Assembly (NCBI GenBank): GCA_006384855.1
Contig: VCJN01003259.1
Location: forward strand, 1 to 64,000
Source of the DNA: Tetraselmis striata
Taxonomy: Eukaryota; Chlorophyta; Chlorodendrophyceae; Chlorodendrales; Chlorodendraceae
DNA length: 64,000 nt
Reading direction: 5' to 3'
The position numbers and the translations under genes were made by a program. Under the pieces are notes generated by a model. That model searched no databases, was not told where the DNA came from, and saw nothing but the letters and a program-made list of their open reading frames with translations. Below are positions 10,670-22,327 of the stretch, piece after piece. The number at the start of each line of letters is the position of its first letter. Position 1 is the stretch's first letter.

Positions 10670-12372
10670 CATACACACCCCCAAAAAAGTATTGCCCCCC
10701 AACATCACACAGCACACGGGAATTCCCTGTTGCGCGGGTATACAGCAGTATTATTGGATGCCATTCAACCAACCGCAGGCATACTCAATGGCCACTGGGT
10801 GCATCGTCTTAAGTTGACAGCTGGCGATTATTTTGGCGCGGAGAAGTGGGTTATAAAGTGGTAGAACAGCCGCAACTGTGCCCCAATTTAAGCATTGTAA
10901 GCGAGTTCAAAGCATATAAATAACAGTTTTTGGCAAGTGTAGGTGCGATTTTCTTCCAAATTCGCCGACATAGTGGTGTCATAAGACCACTCCGTGTTTT
11001 TATTGAGTAAAAATGAGTCTCTACGCGAGAGGGTACATGAATCTACTGAGCGCCGTCGTCAGTGTTGGAAAGTTGATGCTATTGTAATTTTTGGGAGGTG
11101 TGCCGAGAGGCATATCTTCGCGAAACGGCGTTGGATTGAGGCGTATGAGGTCGCGTTGGAAGGTGCATGGCGAAGTCGCTCTCGTCTAGATCGGAGGATT
11201 TATCTCTTCCGACGTTTAAGGGGTCTATGAACCCTATAACATGTTTTTCAACTTAGGAACCCAATGTCACGCGCCCGGCCCGTAGCGGGCACCTATATGC
11301 AACCCATAGTGCCGCCTCGGATGGAGCCCGCTATAAGGACTAGGTCTCAAGTAGCCAAATAACTCTGCATTATAGCGATCTTCAAATTTGCAAACCGTTT
11401 TTGATGGCAATGCATGGAAATTTCTGTGATTTCGCAGTAATCAGTGCTTTGCTTGGCACAATGCATGTCTTGCCTCCCAAACTTCCCGCGGTGTCGTGGC
11501 AGTAATGTGACAATTTCTAAATTGGTTACAAGGTTGTCACCACCCGCCGCTATATATACTATGGTTGGTGCCGGCACTTGTCGTCAGACCATGCCGACCT
11601 ATAGCAGCACACTCACTGCGAAGAGCGTCACCTTTGGAGAGACGAACAGAAGTCCAAACGTCTGCCTCGTTTTGGCATGGCATTGCTCAGTATATTGCCT
11701 GGTACTGACAAGTCCCAAGCAGACATATACGGACCTTGGGTAATCGATACCCGGTACGAGTACTAGTGCGCGCGTCGTGCGCGCCCTCGTACTAGTACCT
11801 GTCGTACCCGTACTCGTATAATTGTCACAGTAATGCATCGGAAGGACTTTGACATGGGCTTTCCACATGGTGAACCTTGGGGCATATAGCGCATCGCGTG
11901 TTAGGCTACCAATGGACTGCAATTTTGGGGCCCTTTTTGAGTACGGACAAAACTGTAGTAGGGATAATGATGGCGCGTGCACGGGTGCGATCCCACGTCA
12001 TCACCCAAATGGCACGACACTCCCACAATTGATTCATCACTAACTGTCATGTTCTCCGTGCGTAAAAGCTTTGAAGCATGCGCGCCCCCATGAAGTTGAA
12101 ACGCGTGCAATCGCATTGTGTAATTTTCTGCGGAGAAGCGGCATTTTCCACTGAGCGGAAAGACTGAGAGAGCACTGAAGAAAATGATGCATCGGCGCGC
12201 GACGTTTCGGAGGTGCGCTGCATTCAAGGGGATGGAAGCTATTTGTTATATTTGTAAGCTTATTCGTTATAAATAAAAGACTATACCTGGTTGTGGCTAG
12301 TATATGGCTAGTATAGTGCGCAGCGATGCGCCATACGCAGATTCGTGTAGGGCTAAACTTCAATGGGAGAGT
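10670..12372 (+). repeat. Dispersed repeat, copy 1 (interrupted by a MITE)
   Basis: Collinear with 16945-18285 at a level easy to see by eye. Shared blocks include GGGAATTC ... GCGCGGGTATAC, CAACCAACCGCAGG, AAATGAGTCTC-ACGCGAGAGG, GCATCGGAAGGACTTTGA, GGCTACCAATGGACT and GGGCTAAACTT at the right end. It holds only short ORFs in both copies, with no recognised domain. Relative to copy 2 it carries one clean 320-bp insertion. It could be a non-autonomous transposon or a segmental duplication; I cannot identify termini. Confidence 0.85.
11508..11827. mobile_element. hAT-like MITE with 8-bp target-site duplication
   Basis: A 320-bp insertion flanked by the direct repeat CAGTAATG (11500-11507 and 11828-11835). 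Its ends are inverted, TGACAATT at the left and AATTGTCA at the right. The paralogous site in the second repeat copy (about 17787) has a single CAGTAGTG and no insertion, a natural empty site that proves the boundaries. An 8-bp duplication with short inverted termini is the hallmark of the hAT superfamily. No transposase is encoded, so it depends on a source elsewhere. The interior holds a GTAC/GCGCGC-rich hairpin at about 11745-11815. Confidence 0.85.
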
Positions 12373-13704
12373 ATAGCGACTGTTGTTAATAGCGACTATA
12401 CTACCCGCGCCGCGCGCGCCGACTTAGTACCGGTACTTAATAAGGATTACCGCCGCCCGATAAATTAGTAAATTCAAGGTAAGATTTAAATGCCGGCCGT
12501 ACGGTAAGGGGTACCCGTCCGCCGAAAATGTAAACTGTCTGCCGATATATTGCTTGCATAAATCGAATTGGTATTATTTACCTACTGTAGATTGGTTTTC
12601 TACAAAACAATGCGAGGACTTATCGGGATTTATCACTGTTCGTTTATACAATAATTATACTGGGCAATTCAAAATATGCGTGTCGTTGTTTTCCGCCATC
12701 ATCGTCTGATATTTGATGTTGGTCGCTATTGTTTTTAATGAAATGGTGAATAATAGCGACTTGCACCAGTCGGCGCGCACCTTTTTGTAACTCGCACCAG
12801 TGGGCGCGGCAGTAGGCGGCCCTTCCCAGCAGCACGAGCAGGCCTCCGGATGAGTCCGGCGGGCCCTTCTTTGTTTTTCTTTTGCCCAGCCCTAGCCTGT
12901 TGGCCCAGCAGCGCGCAAAAACAGCACGAGCAACAACTGCAAATTGCAGTCTGCGCAGCAACGACGCAGAAGGCACCGGGCACACAACCCCGCCTAACGC
13001 GTGGCCGCTGTCGCATCTTATATTGTCGTCTCGCCAACACTGCCAGTCTACTGCGAGCTCGTACGCCCCTATCTGTACGGGAAGGTACAGCAGGTACCAG
13101 CAGGTGACACCCGTTGGGATCCTTGCCGATGCTACTGTACCTTGGGCGATGCCAGGCCTAGCACTCGGTGTTGGGCACACCTCGCAATCTGGGGCAACTT
13201 TACTCACTGCCTTGTGCTCCACTTTTGAGGCAACGACTGCCAACTGGCCTGGTGCCTGCGGATGCTGATATGTAGCGCAACTGTCGTGCGGCAGTCGTGT
13301 CTCGCGCCTGCTGATCGCGGTGCTAGCCGGGATGCGGTCCACAATACGAGCCCTGTTGTCGTCTGCGACCAGCAGCGGCAGCAGCAGGGGCAGCACACCA
13401 GCAGGCGGTAGCAGCAGCAGCAAGATCAAGGATACCTCGCCGATCCTCACGGTAAAGACTTGTACTTTTATAATGCTTCTCTTTTTCCCCCCACGGGCTA
13501 GCTACCCTTATGCACGCCCCTGGCACCCCCACTGTCCCTTTGCCAAATCCTCAGGTCCGCGCCCTGCAGAGCTTGACATTTTGCTATCTACTGCTTTCTG
13601 ATCCATGGCTGCATATGATGCGGCGACCAGCATATCGATCAGCATGGCGACCAGCAGTGTGCGATGGGCCGGGTGAGCGTGCTTTTGTGGCATTGACAGA
13701 TGAC
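12373..13704. other. Intergenic region upstream of CCZ1
   Basis: AT-rich on the left, then GC-rich with CAG/CTG-type trinucleotide runs (13370-13430). A 268-codon ORF on the minus strand (12644-13450) owes its leucine-rich start to the CAG run and shows no domain. It probably contains the CCZ1 promoter and possibly an upstream exon. Confidence 0.4.
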
Positions 13705-16327
13705 ATGCTTTGTCAGGTGTTCGACTTGCGGCGGGGGCAGCGCGAGGGGGATGAAGCTGATAAGATCCTGGGTTTCTATCCCACCCACCTGGATACAAAT
13801 GCGCAGACGGGCGTCGTTGGCTTTGCAGAGGCCGCAAATACATTCTTCTCCAACTTCTCTGAGGTGTGGACCTAGTGCCGATGCTTGGAAGAGATGCGGT
13901 CTCGTGCTACCCGCGTCAGCAATGGCCTGGCTGAGGAACCGTACGCATAATGCTCGGCAGGAGAAGCCCGTCCATAGCATTGTCACCAAACACCAGCGCT
14001 GGGTGCTGACTCAGGTGGAGCCATCCATCTTCTTCATGTTGGTGAGTGCACAGCTTGCAGTCGTTACCGCCCCCACCAACCCCTCACGGTCGGAAATGCC
14101 CCACCCTGCTACAAGTATTTCCTGGATTACCTGCTCGTATATGTGCTTACTTGGGACAATGCAGTGTGTCGTTCTGTTGCGCACTGTACAGAGCAGCAAC
14201 TGAAATATAGGCCGAAACCCTGGGTGGGCCGTCTTTGTTTTCTGTGTCCCCTGTTCTACCTGTTTGTGTGGTCCGCAGATCGTGCGCAGGGCAAGCTCAG
14301 CTGGCGAGGTGCGTGAGGAGGCACTGCAGCAGATGTTGCACCGAGTGCACAGCATCGTCTGCCTCGACAACAAGTCCATCCAGTGCATGCTTGATGCTGA
14401 TCCCACAGGCGAGGCCGCACGGCAGTGCCTACAGGTGCGCCATCATCGCTGCTCTTGTGTCTTGCGACTTGCCTTGCGGCGGGGAGCAATGCCTTTGGCC
14501 ACGCGAGGAGGAACTCGCTCTGAGGGTGACTGTGTTGACACAAAGCAGGGTCTGCTGGCGGACGTGGGCGCAGCTATTGCGGTGGACAAGGGCCGGGAGG
14601 TCACTGAGCTGGCCAATCCATTGAGCCAACGCTCCAGCTGTGCAACCCTGCGGGTCCCTCGGGAGGCGTTCTCATGCATGCAGACGCTGCTGAGCTCCAT
14701 CCTGACCTCGTACGGCGGCAAGGCGGTGCACGGCGTGACGGCCCTCTTTGACCGCCATCTGATCTGGAGCACTCTTACTGCCAAGGTGAGTTCAGCCCAG
14801 ATTTATTTTCGGCGGGCAGGTGGAAGCATTTTGCAGCTTGCAGACCTGGCCAGCAGCGCTCTGAATTGAGCAGGAGGACTCGCTGCCTGATGGATGCGCC
14901 GCCCTTTGCTGCAGGACACTGCTGTGCTCTACCAGCTTGCGCTGTCGGCGTTTCACGGTAAAAAGGTATCATCTTTGGGCGTGATATTCGTGAGAGGGGG
15001 GCATGTGCTATCTGCAGCAATGCGCATAGAGAGGGCGCTTTCCACACCAGGCAGTTGACACACAGAATGCCCATTGACAACCCAGAAAAAGGCGTCGAAT
15101 AATGGCCACAGCCACGCCCAGCGGCAATCGCCGCATTGGCAGCCAGATTGCTGGGAGGAGGTCATGCGCGGGTTCTACGCTATGAAGAGCTCCGCCTGGT
15201 GGGGGGTAGCACCCACTGCTTGCAGATTCACTCCCCGCACTTGACCCCTAACATTGTCACATGCATCAACGGCGACTTCTCATGAAATCTCGGCGTTGTA
15301 GGTCTGGGCTGAGCGCGAATTGCCCTGCAGGCGTGGTGCAGCCAACGGAGCCGTTTCGGGCCAGCAGGCGCCGCCGCACGGTCTCTATGCAGCACGTTTC
15401 CCCCGCGTGTTTGTGTCCCAGGGCGAGCAGACCTGCCTAGTGACGCCATACATGCAGGTAGAAGGCTGCGCCCCCGCACAGCAACCACTACGTCTCTGCG
15501 CCGTGCCTGCCTGGCGTTGAGCTGGCATGCTTTTCCCCGCAGGATGGCCTTCTGCTGCTTTTGCTTATCAACGACTGGGTTGATCCCAGCGATGAGATGC
15601 TGTCAGGTACTCTGCCACCCACTCACGCATGTGTGCAGCTATGCAGGATTACTGCACACTGTCCATGAATCTCAAGGTCTGGAACAATGGAATTATTGAT
15701 CCTCTGCATTCATGCGCCTGTAGGGCTTGCCGGTCTGATGCGCCCCAAAGCATGCAAACTGGCGTCAATGTGCCATACCCTGATCAGCAGCTACAAAGAC
15801 GGCCACGTGGCTGGATACCGTTACCTGTACGAGAGCTGCGGGACTCTGACAGCTCAGGGGAGTCCAGCTCCCAAGGTGCGTCTGCTTGGGACAAGCCGGG
15901 CATAATACTGATTGGTCAGGGAGCTTCACGCGCTGCCCTGGGCATGATGAGCAATGGAAGAAGTGCAATCAGCGCACGTAGTTGATATCTGCCAAAATGT
16001 GCGCAGGTTGCCACACTTTCGAAGGAGTCTACTTTGATGATCAGCTCCATCCGTTCCAGCCTTGAGCAGCAGAGGTTTGCGCTCGCGACCATGGAGCCCC
16101 ACTTGGACTCTATTTACAAGTCGAACATGTCTTCCTGGGAGCTGTTGCCGTCAGAACCTCGGGAGCTCATTGTCGAGAGCGCGAACGGTTGTTGGCTTGT
16201 GGTGCGGCAGTCAGGCCCTCGGCGCCTGTTCTGCATCATGGAGAGTGGACAGGATAATATGCTGGCTGCGTCGGAGGCTGCCTCGACCTTCGTCAACCTT
16301 AACTACCCTGGCTTGTTTGAAACATGA
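13705..16327 (+). CDS. CCZ1: Vacuolar fusion protein CCZ1 homologue
   Basis: CCZ1 pairs with MON1 to form the guanine-nucleotide exchange factor that activates Rab7 on late endosomes and vacuoles. The first recognisable exon (13705-13863) carries the family signature VFDLRRGQREGDEADKIL-FYP followed by QTGVVGFAEAANTFFSNFSE. Further exons: 13961-14041 (VEPSIFFML), 14279-14434 (REEALQQMLHRVHSIVCLDNKSI-like block), 14549-14785, 14915-14957, about 15302-15456, about 15541-15605, about 15724-15874, and the last from about 16007 to the TGA at 16325-16327. Longin folds are expected near both ends. The start is uncertain: the frame is open upstream of the ATG at 13705, so a 5' exon may be missing. Phases around 14957-15302 do not join cleanly, suggesting an unplaced small exon. 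Confidence 0.88.
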
Positions 16328-16944
16328 ACCTCCTGCGTGAGTATGCTTAACTTTACTGGAGGATTTAACGAACTGGTGAGTTTGTGCCATGTCTGTTTTT
16401 GGAGGCAACTCTGTACGTATCACTCATCATCCCAGATTCTGTCAGGCCAGGGTCGAAAATGCCAGGGGTCGTACCAAAACCCCTAATGCCACTGGAAGTG
16501 CCTACTGCTATTTATCGTTTCAAAATGACGGGCGCACCGCTGGTTTTTTCTTCGCCATTTACGCACCATGTCCATTTCCAAGGGATCTCAATATGACAAG
16601 AGGTGGGGGGGGGGGGGGGGGGGGGGGGTAAACGACAGTTTTGAAGTAGAGCCCAACAGCGCAAGGCTGAAACAGACAAGCTTTGATGTATAGAGTCTGC
16701 CTGCCAATCCATCCAGCTCTGCAGCGGCTATCAAGTGCTAGCAGACTGCGGGATGTTCCCAGTAAGCAACAGCATTCCGACACTGTTTGATGTTCCATGG
16801 ACATCATGCAGCGAGTACCGGCATATTATGCCACCATGTACTATTGGAACAACAAACAAAATGAAACCCTTTTTTTGTTTCTCCAGAAAAGGATTCACTG
16901 TCATCGACTAATACATCAGGAGCGGCAGAGACTATTGCATGCGG
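16328..16944. other. CCZ1 3' flank with poly-G tract
   Basis: Contains the presumed CCZ1 3' UTR and a G run at about 16604-16628. No other gene seen. AT-richer sequence at 16850-16900 leads into the second dispersed repeat copy. Confidence 0.4.
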
Positions 16945-18285
16945 CGCCTGTACACCCCCCCACAAAAGTCTTGTCCCCCAAAATCACACAACACGCGGGA
17001 ATTCACCGCTGCGCGGGTATACGGCAATATTATTGGGTGCCATCCAACCAACCGCAGGTGCACTCACTAGCCTCTGAGTGCATAGTCTTTAATTGGTAAA
17101 TGTCTGTTATTTTGCGCAGAGAAGTGTGTGATAAAGTGGTTTAACAGCTGCAAGTGCCCTATTTTTAGCCTTGTAAGCGGGTTTGGAGTATATTAGTAAC
17201 GGTTTTTGGCAAGTATAGGAGCGATTTTCTTCCAAATTGGCCCACATAGTAGTGGCATGCGACCACTCCGTGTTTTTTTAAGTAAGAATGAGTCTCCACG
17301 CGAGAGGATACATGAATCTGAGCGCCGTCAGTGTTGAAAAAAACTGCTGCACTTGCAGCTTTGGGAGATGTGTCAAGAGGCATATTTTCGTGACAGGGTG
17401 TCCGATTGAGGCGAACGAGGTCGCGCTGGAAAGCGCATGCCAAAAGCACATTCGTAGAAGTCGGGGGACTTGCAAAGCCCGGAATAACAGGCTCAGAATT
17501 GCCATTTGGTGACGTTTAAGGGGTTTGCGAGCCCCAGAACATGTTTTCAAGCTTTGGAGTCCAATGTTAGGCCCCTTAACGGGCACCTAGGTGCGACCCA
17601 TAGTGCCTCAGACTCGAGCCCACCATAGGTCTCAAGTAAACAAACAACTCTTGGTTATATAGCGTTTCTACAAATCAGCATGGTTTTCTGCTCGCAATGC
17701 GTAGAAATTTCTGCAATTTCGCAGCAATCGGTGCTTTGGCACGATGCCTATCTTTCCTCCCACACCTCCCGCGCTGCGCCGTGGCAGTAGTGCATCGGAA
17801 GGACTTTGATATGGGCTAGCCATATGGTGGGCCATATAGCGCGTTGCGTGCTAGGCTACCAATGGACTATAAGTTTAGGCCCTTTCGAGCACTGACAAAA
17901 CTGTAGGGGTAGTGGCGCGTGCACGGCTGCGATGCCACGTCATCACCGACATGGCACGACACTCTTAGAATTCATTCATTTACTATCATATTCTCCTTGC
18001 GTAAGAGCTTGGGGGCATGCGCAAGCCCATGAAGCTGAAACGTGTGCAATCGCATTGTGCAATTTTCTGTTGTAAAGCGGCATTTTTCACTGCGAGCGGA
18101 ATAAAAGCACTATATAAAACGATGTATCAGCGCGACGTTTCGGAGGGTGCGCTGCAACCAAGGTCATGGAAGCTGAGCTTCGGTATAAGTAACAGACTAT
18201 ATGTAGTTTTGGCTATATGCTAGTGCGGAGCGGTGCGCCCACATGCAGATTCGTTTAGGGCTAAACTTTTATGGTAGAGCTAAAG
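16945..18285 (+). repeat. Dispersed repeat, copy 2 (without the MITE)
   Basis: Partner of 10670-12372 in the same orientation, so the two direct copies bracket CCZ1. It lacks the 320-bp insertion seen in copy 1. An ORF at 17288-17512 (CTCSFGRCVKRHIF ... EANEVALESA) matches 10994-11230 (IVIFGRCAERHIF ... EAYEVALEGA) at protein level. This suggests either a decayed coding segment or simple nucleotide homology. Function unknown. Confidence 0.85.
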
Positions 18286-18597
18286 TTGAAAGACTGTCGT
18301 AGAGATACGATGCTTCAAAGGTTTCACTGGTACCATACATGTCTCGTGGGCGGAAAAGAAGTACACAAAAGAAGTGCGCCAGCAGCCCCGCCCACCCTCG
18401 CAAGCGTAGCGCTCGGGCGGATCGCGGCGGACGACCACAAGCAATTATGGTGGCTCGGACTCGCACGCCGTTGTGATGTCAAGTCGTCAATTTTGTTGTT
18501 CTTCGGCGACGGCGGCGGGATGTGCGCGGGCGTGAGGCGGTGAAATGATGACATAAGAAATCTAGTTTATTAAGCGGTGAAGAGCTGGCTTAAGAAT
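18286..18597. other. Spacer left of YR copy B
   Basis: No gene recognised. Short overlapping ORFs on both strands near 18324-18554 have no support. Confidence 0.4.
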
Positions 18598-18784
18598 ATG
18601 ATATAAACTCGTTTATGGGGTTTGCTCCTTTCCAAACCGCTTTTCCGGCTACCGTTGCTGCTAAGTGGTACGGGTTACTAGCTCCCTTGTCGTTGCGCCC
18701 TTTTGGGTGCAGCACAAGTAGACATAAAAACAGCGGTAACAGCTGGGCCTGTCATCTTCCAATTTCGCTACATTACACGCAGCG
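18598..18784 (+). repeat. A1 split direct repeat of copy B
   Basis: 187 bp matching A2 of the same copy (21634-21823). It contains TTTATGGGGTTT, the CGAGTAGACATAAAA-type promoter-like stretch, and a terminal GCAGCG hairpin remnant. Confidence 0.85.
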
Positions 18785-18891
18785 ATCAACTGTCTCGTAA
18801 CATGTTGCGAGAAAGGTCATGGGTTGTTTCACGACCACACCCGGCTCACCATCCGTGTTTGGAATTCTCATCCATACGGCCGTGCGTCACC

Positions 18892-19788
18892 ATGCCAGAT
18901 GGAAAAGAACCCGTCGTTAAGCCGACGCTCGAATCGCTACAAGCAGACGTGAAGCCCAAGTCTTCTGTATTGCGCGACATTGCAACAACGTTAGTTTAAT
19001 TGACGGCTCGTGATTGTGTTGTTGATGGAGACGGATAACATTATGGCTCCGGCTCATGGCAGCGCGTCGCGGGACAGCCGACATGCAGCGGGAGAGCCGA
19101 AGAGCGCCCCGACTTGCTAGAGCTAGCCCATAGCGGCCGTGTCGGAGCTAAATCCGCGAGTGACGAGGATGAAGACCTCACGGTGCCAGAGCTACTGCAG
19201 CGAGCAAAGCCTGGTTACGAGGCCGTTCGACCGGTCAGCCGAGTGCCTGGCCTCTCCCCATGAGTACCGACCCAATGAACGGGTACCTCATGCAGAATGG
19301 CCGGCATCCGCCGGCCCATGAGGAGCATCTTTGGATGTCGTGTTTCGGAGCCCACATGGGTGCTCTTTTCGTGGCTCTCAATGAGCTGGTACCTTACGCC
19401 TTTGCTGCTAATCAAGACTTCACCCCCTGCTACCTCGCACGCTCGTCGGAATCGCCCCGAGGCCGTCGACAAGGCGTTTTGCTTTTGTCTAGCCTTCATG
19501 CGGAGGCTTAACGAGATCAATCGTGTGCACGGTGACCAAGGTGTTATGGATGTACTACGGGCCCAGCATTTTCAGCATGCCGCCGACCATCTGGGCTGAG
19601 CGATTTTGGGGGATCTAATGAAGGACTACAAGCGTCGCGTCATCGAGGCGACGGTTATTGCCGGCAGCGCAAAAGCTACCGCAGCGACTTCTCGGGCAGC
19701 GGCGGCGTTCGCATGGCGCGGGCGTGGACGTGGACGTGGACGTGGCGGCGGTCGCGGGCGTGGCCGCGACGAAGGTGAGCACAAGTGA
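18892..19788 (+). pseudogene. Broken gag of YR copy B
   Basis: Starts with ATG at 18892 (MPDGKEPVVKPTLESLQADV) and aligns with gag of copy C. The frame is lost within about 45 codons and further shifts follow near 19080, 19255 and 19440. The Gag core (EEHLWMSCFGAHM, LPYAF/VPATNQDFTP) and the RG-rich tail encoded by CGTGGACGTGG repeats are still recognisable. It ends at TGA 19786-19788, exactly the position of the copy C gag stop. Confidence 0.88.
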
Positions 19789-21642
19789 CGGTGTGGGGCG
19801 CCTTTCGTCGGAGTTGATGGGGCATTTCGAGGCCACCTTTCGGTGCTGACCGCCGCACGGCGAATCCTACTCCTAGCAGCTCAGCGGCGGGATGAGCGCC
19901 ATTTGTCCGGACCGGACCCTCCCACCTTACAGACTTCATTTAGACCTTCCTCGGTGCGGCGCTTCTTACAGCCACAATCGAGTGCAGTTCCACCATCCGC
20001 ACACATGCACATGGCGGCTCAACAATCCGCCTCCCGTACCATTTCAACACTGCGTCCGTCAACTGTTACACTACGTGTTACAATTGGTTCGCAACGACCA
20101 ACTTCCGCGCGTGTACTTTACGCGCGTGACAGGCGCTACGAGGGCGACGGGCGCGCGGGGCGGCCCTCCTACCTGAACCTTGCCCCGCAAAACCGTACTG
20201 ATGCCCTCAGTAACCAGTCCAGCAATTACTGGCCAACCGGGAACCTAACCGCCGCGGCCAAGTACTATGCTAAAATGAACCAGCCCATGTTACTCCGTCG
20301 GCCAAGCGCCGTACTTGCTTAATTGACGAGCCCGAAGCTGTCGCCCCTTGGGCTACTTCACTCCGGTCTCGTATGCATGAGGCGTTCGGCTCGGACGAGT
20401 TATTTTAGGACAGCGGGCCCTCGACCCACTCTTTAGCTCCCTCGCCGCTCAGACGCTCAAGGGCTACGCCGGCAAACTATCTCAGTTCGCGAAGTTCTGC
20501 CACGACTCGTCCGAGAACATCAACCCGCTAGAGGCGACCACTGCTACTATCGTCTGGTACTTGGCTTGGATTGGTGAGCGGGGTCACATCGGGGCTAACC
20601 AAGTCGATACAGCCCTATCTGTCAACAATCAACATGTTCTTTGATCTACGCAACCTCGACTTTATCGCCACGGACAGCCTGCACCTTACCGCTCATCGTG
20701 GCTTGTTGCTAAGGCAACGCCGCATGGAGGCTGCCCCTTTGCGAGTCCCTATGCCCGCTAATGCCGCTTACAACTTCGTCGAGCGCGCAGAGTTGATTGT
20801 GTCCGCTCTCCCTCCCGAAGCGAGAACCAATACGACTTCCGAGCCCTCGTGGCCTCGGTTGTCATCTTCTTATTCTTTGCCAGGAGACTTACTGGCGTGT
20901 CCTACCGACGCCCACAGCATCACCATGCACGTGTACCGCGAGAATGGGCGCGCCGGTCGACGCGGCCCCGGCGACCTACGCGTACTGCTCCTTCCGCTCT
21001 CCTCTCCGAGTACCAATAATACGACTTCCGAGCCCTCGTGGCCTCGGTTGTCAACTTCTTGTTCTTTGCCAGGAGACCTACGCGTATTGCTCCTTCCAGT
21101 GTCGAAACACCCCCGCATCGCGCGTCTCCTGCACCACTTCATCGACCGCGTACAGTCTGCCCCCTAGCCCATGATGCCTTATCGGCCGAGACACACTTTT
21201 GGGCGGTCAGCCCGAGCGATCAATCCAAGTCTTGGACTGCCGCTACAATGTCGGACTGGCTTTACGGCCGTTGGTCTTATTGTCGGTGCCCCCCCCCCCC
21301 CCTTCCGGCACTTCGTGGAGGTCGCACAGCCTTCGCAAAGGTACCGCATCTCCAGATAACGCCATCGGAGCCCCGCTGTCCCACATCAGCTACCAACGTG
21401 GGTGGGCCACCACCTTCGACGTCGTTATGGACTACATCGACCCCAACGTCCTTCCTTATTTGCCTGGCGCGCATGGTTCTTCTTCGGTCACATCGCGCCC
21501 TTCGTCCAACAAGACTCCGCAGCGGTGGCCTGCCCGGTGCCCCCTTCATGACATGCATGGCGCTACCCCTTCTGCGTCAATCTACCGCTATCTCCGTTCG
21601 CTCATCACTGGCAAAACCAGACACAACTTTGAAATGCTCTAA
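19789..21642 (+). pseudogene. Broken middle segment and YR of copy B
   Basis: Immediately after the gag TGA the same frame is largely readable through the middle segment to 20322, with close protein similarity to copy C (QRRDER ... SGPDPPTLQTSFRPSS, YARDRRYEGDGRAGRPSYLNLAPQ). A frameshift near 20300 then breaks the KRRTCLIDEP block. The YR region (about 20330-21560) retains SQFAKFCHDS, LRKGTASPDNAIGAPLSHIS and DVVMDYIDPNVLP. It is split by frameshifts, a local duplication and a poly-C tract. Confidence 0.85.
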
Positions 21643-21943
21643 ACACGTCTATGGGGTTTCCTCCTTTCCAAACCGCTTTTCTGGCTACCGTTGCTGCTAA
21701 GTGGTACGGGTTACTAGTTTCCTTGTCGTTGCGCCCTTTTGGGTGCAGCACGAGTAGACATGAAAGCAGCGGTAACAGCTGCGCATGCCATCTTCCAATT
21801 TATTCGCCGCGTTACACGCAGCGCCCCCGCCCTCACTCCGTTTTCCCACGACGTTCTCAACCTTCCGCCTGCCAATTTTGGCTTTTGACCGTGTAAACCT
21901 GTCTGCTTGACCTTCTTGGCATAACCAGACTCAACTTTGAAAT
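21634..21943 (+). repeat. A2 and B2 repeats of copy B
   Basis: A2 (21634-21823) repeats A1. B2 (21918-21943) repeats the 26-bp B1 at 21610-21635. The junction of B1 with A2 overlaps by the dinucleotide AT. Confidence 0.85.
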
Positions 21944-22027
21944 TCGTCAGCACCGACCCGGCCGGTCAATTAGGCTACGGGTCATAATTTTGACCCGTAC
22001 GGTAGGACAAAATTGATCCGAGTTTTT

Positions 22028-22214
22028 ATGATCTAAACTAGTTTATGGGGTTTCCATCCTTGACCTAACCGCTTTTCAGCTACAAGTGCTGCGCAATGGT
22101 ACGGGAACTAGTAACTGTTGTTGCGCCCTTGTTGGGTGCAGCACGAGTAGACATAAAAGCAGCCATAACAGCTGAGCCTGCCATCTTCCAGTTTTCGCTG
22201 CGTTCCACGCAGCG
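22028..22214 (+). repeat. A1 split direct repeat of copy C
   Basis: 187 bp, almost identical to A2 at 24923-25109. It ends in a perfect 7-bp stem with a 5-base loop (CGCTGCG TTCCA CGCAGCG). Placed upstream of gag it is the likely promoter and leader; CATAAAA at about 22151 is a possible TATA-like element. Confidence 0.92.
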
Positions 22215-22327
22215 ATGTAAAAACTGTCTCGTAACCCGTTGCGAGCAAGGTCACCCCAGGTTGTTCAAGACCACACCCGGCTCGCCATCCGAGTGTGATA
22301 TTCTCGTCCGTACGTCCGTGCGTTACT

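Larger units (their letters stand above)
9194..10670. other. Intergenic region downstream of RAD6
   Basis: After the RAD6 3' UTR the sequence becomes AT-richer. The longest ORF (9500-9907 plus) matches no family I know and has no splice or codon support. A long palindrome occurs at 10581-10608. Nothing else recognisable. Confidence 0.5.
18598..21943 (+). mobile_element. YR element, copy B (complete structure, decayed coding)
   Basis: Same organisation as copy C. A1 repeat is 18598-18784, B1 21610-21635, A2 21634-21823, and B2 21918-21943 (GGC-TAACCAGACTCAACTT type). A1 and A2 have diverged from each other more than those of copy C, so the insertion is older. Both coding regions carry frameshifts and stops. 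A C run (21290-21302) interrupts the YR, and a segment at 21005-21060 duplicates 20825-20880. Its right end lies 84 bp before the left end of copy C, same orientation. Confidence 0.92.

Noticed and set aside
12644..13450. 268-codon minus-strand ORF with a signal-peptide-like leucine-rich start
   Set aside because: The leucine run comes from a CAG/CTG trinucleotide stretch. No domain, no splice logic, and it is overlapped by other ORFs of equal quality.
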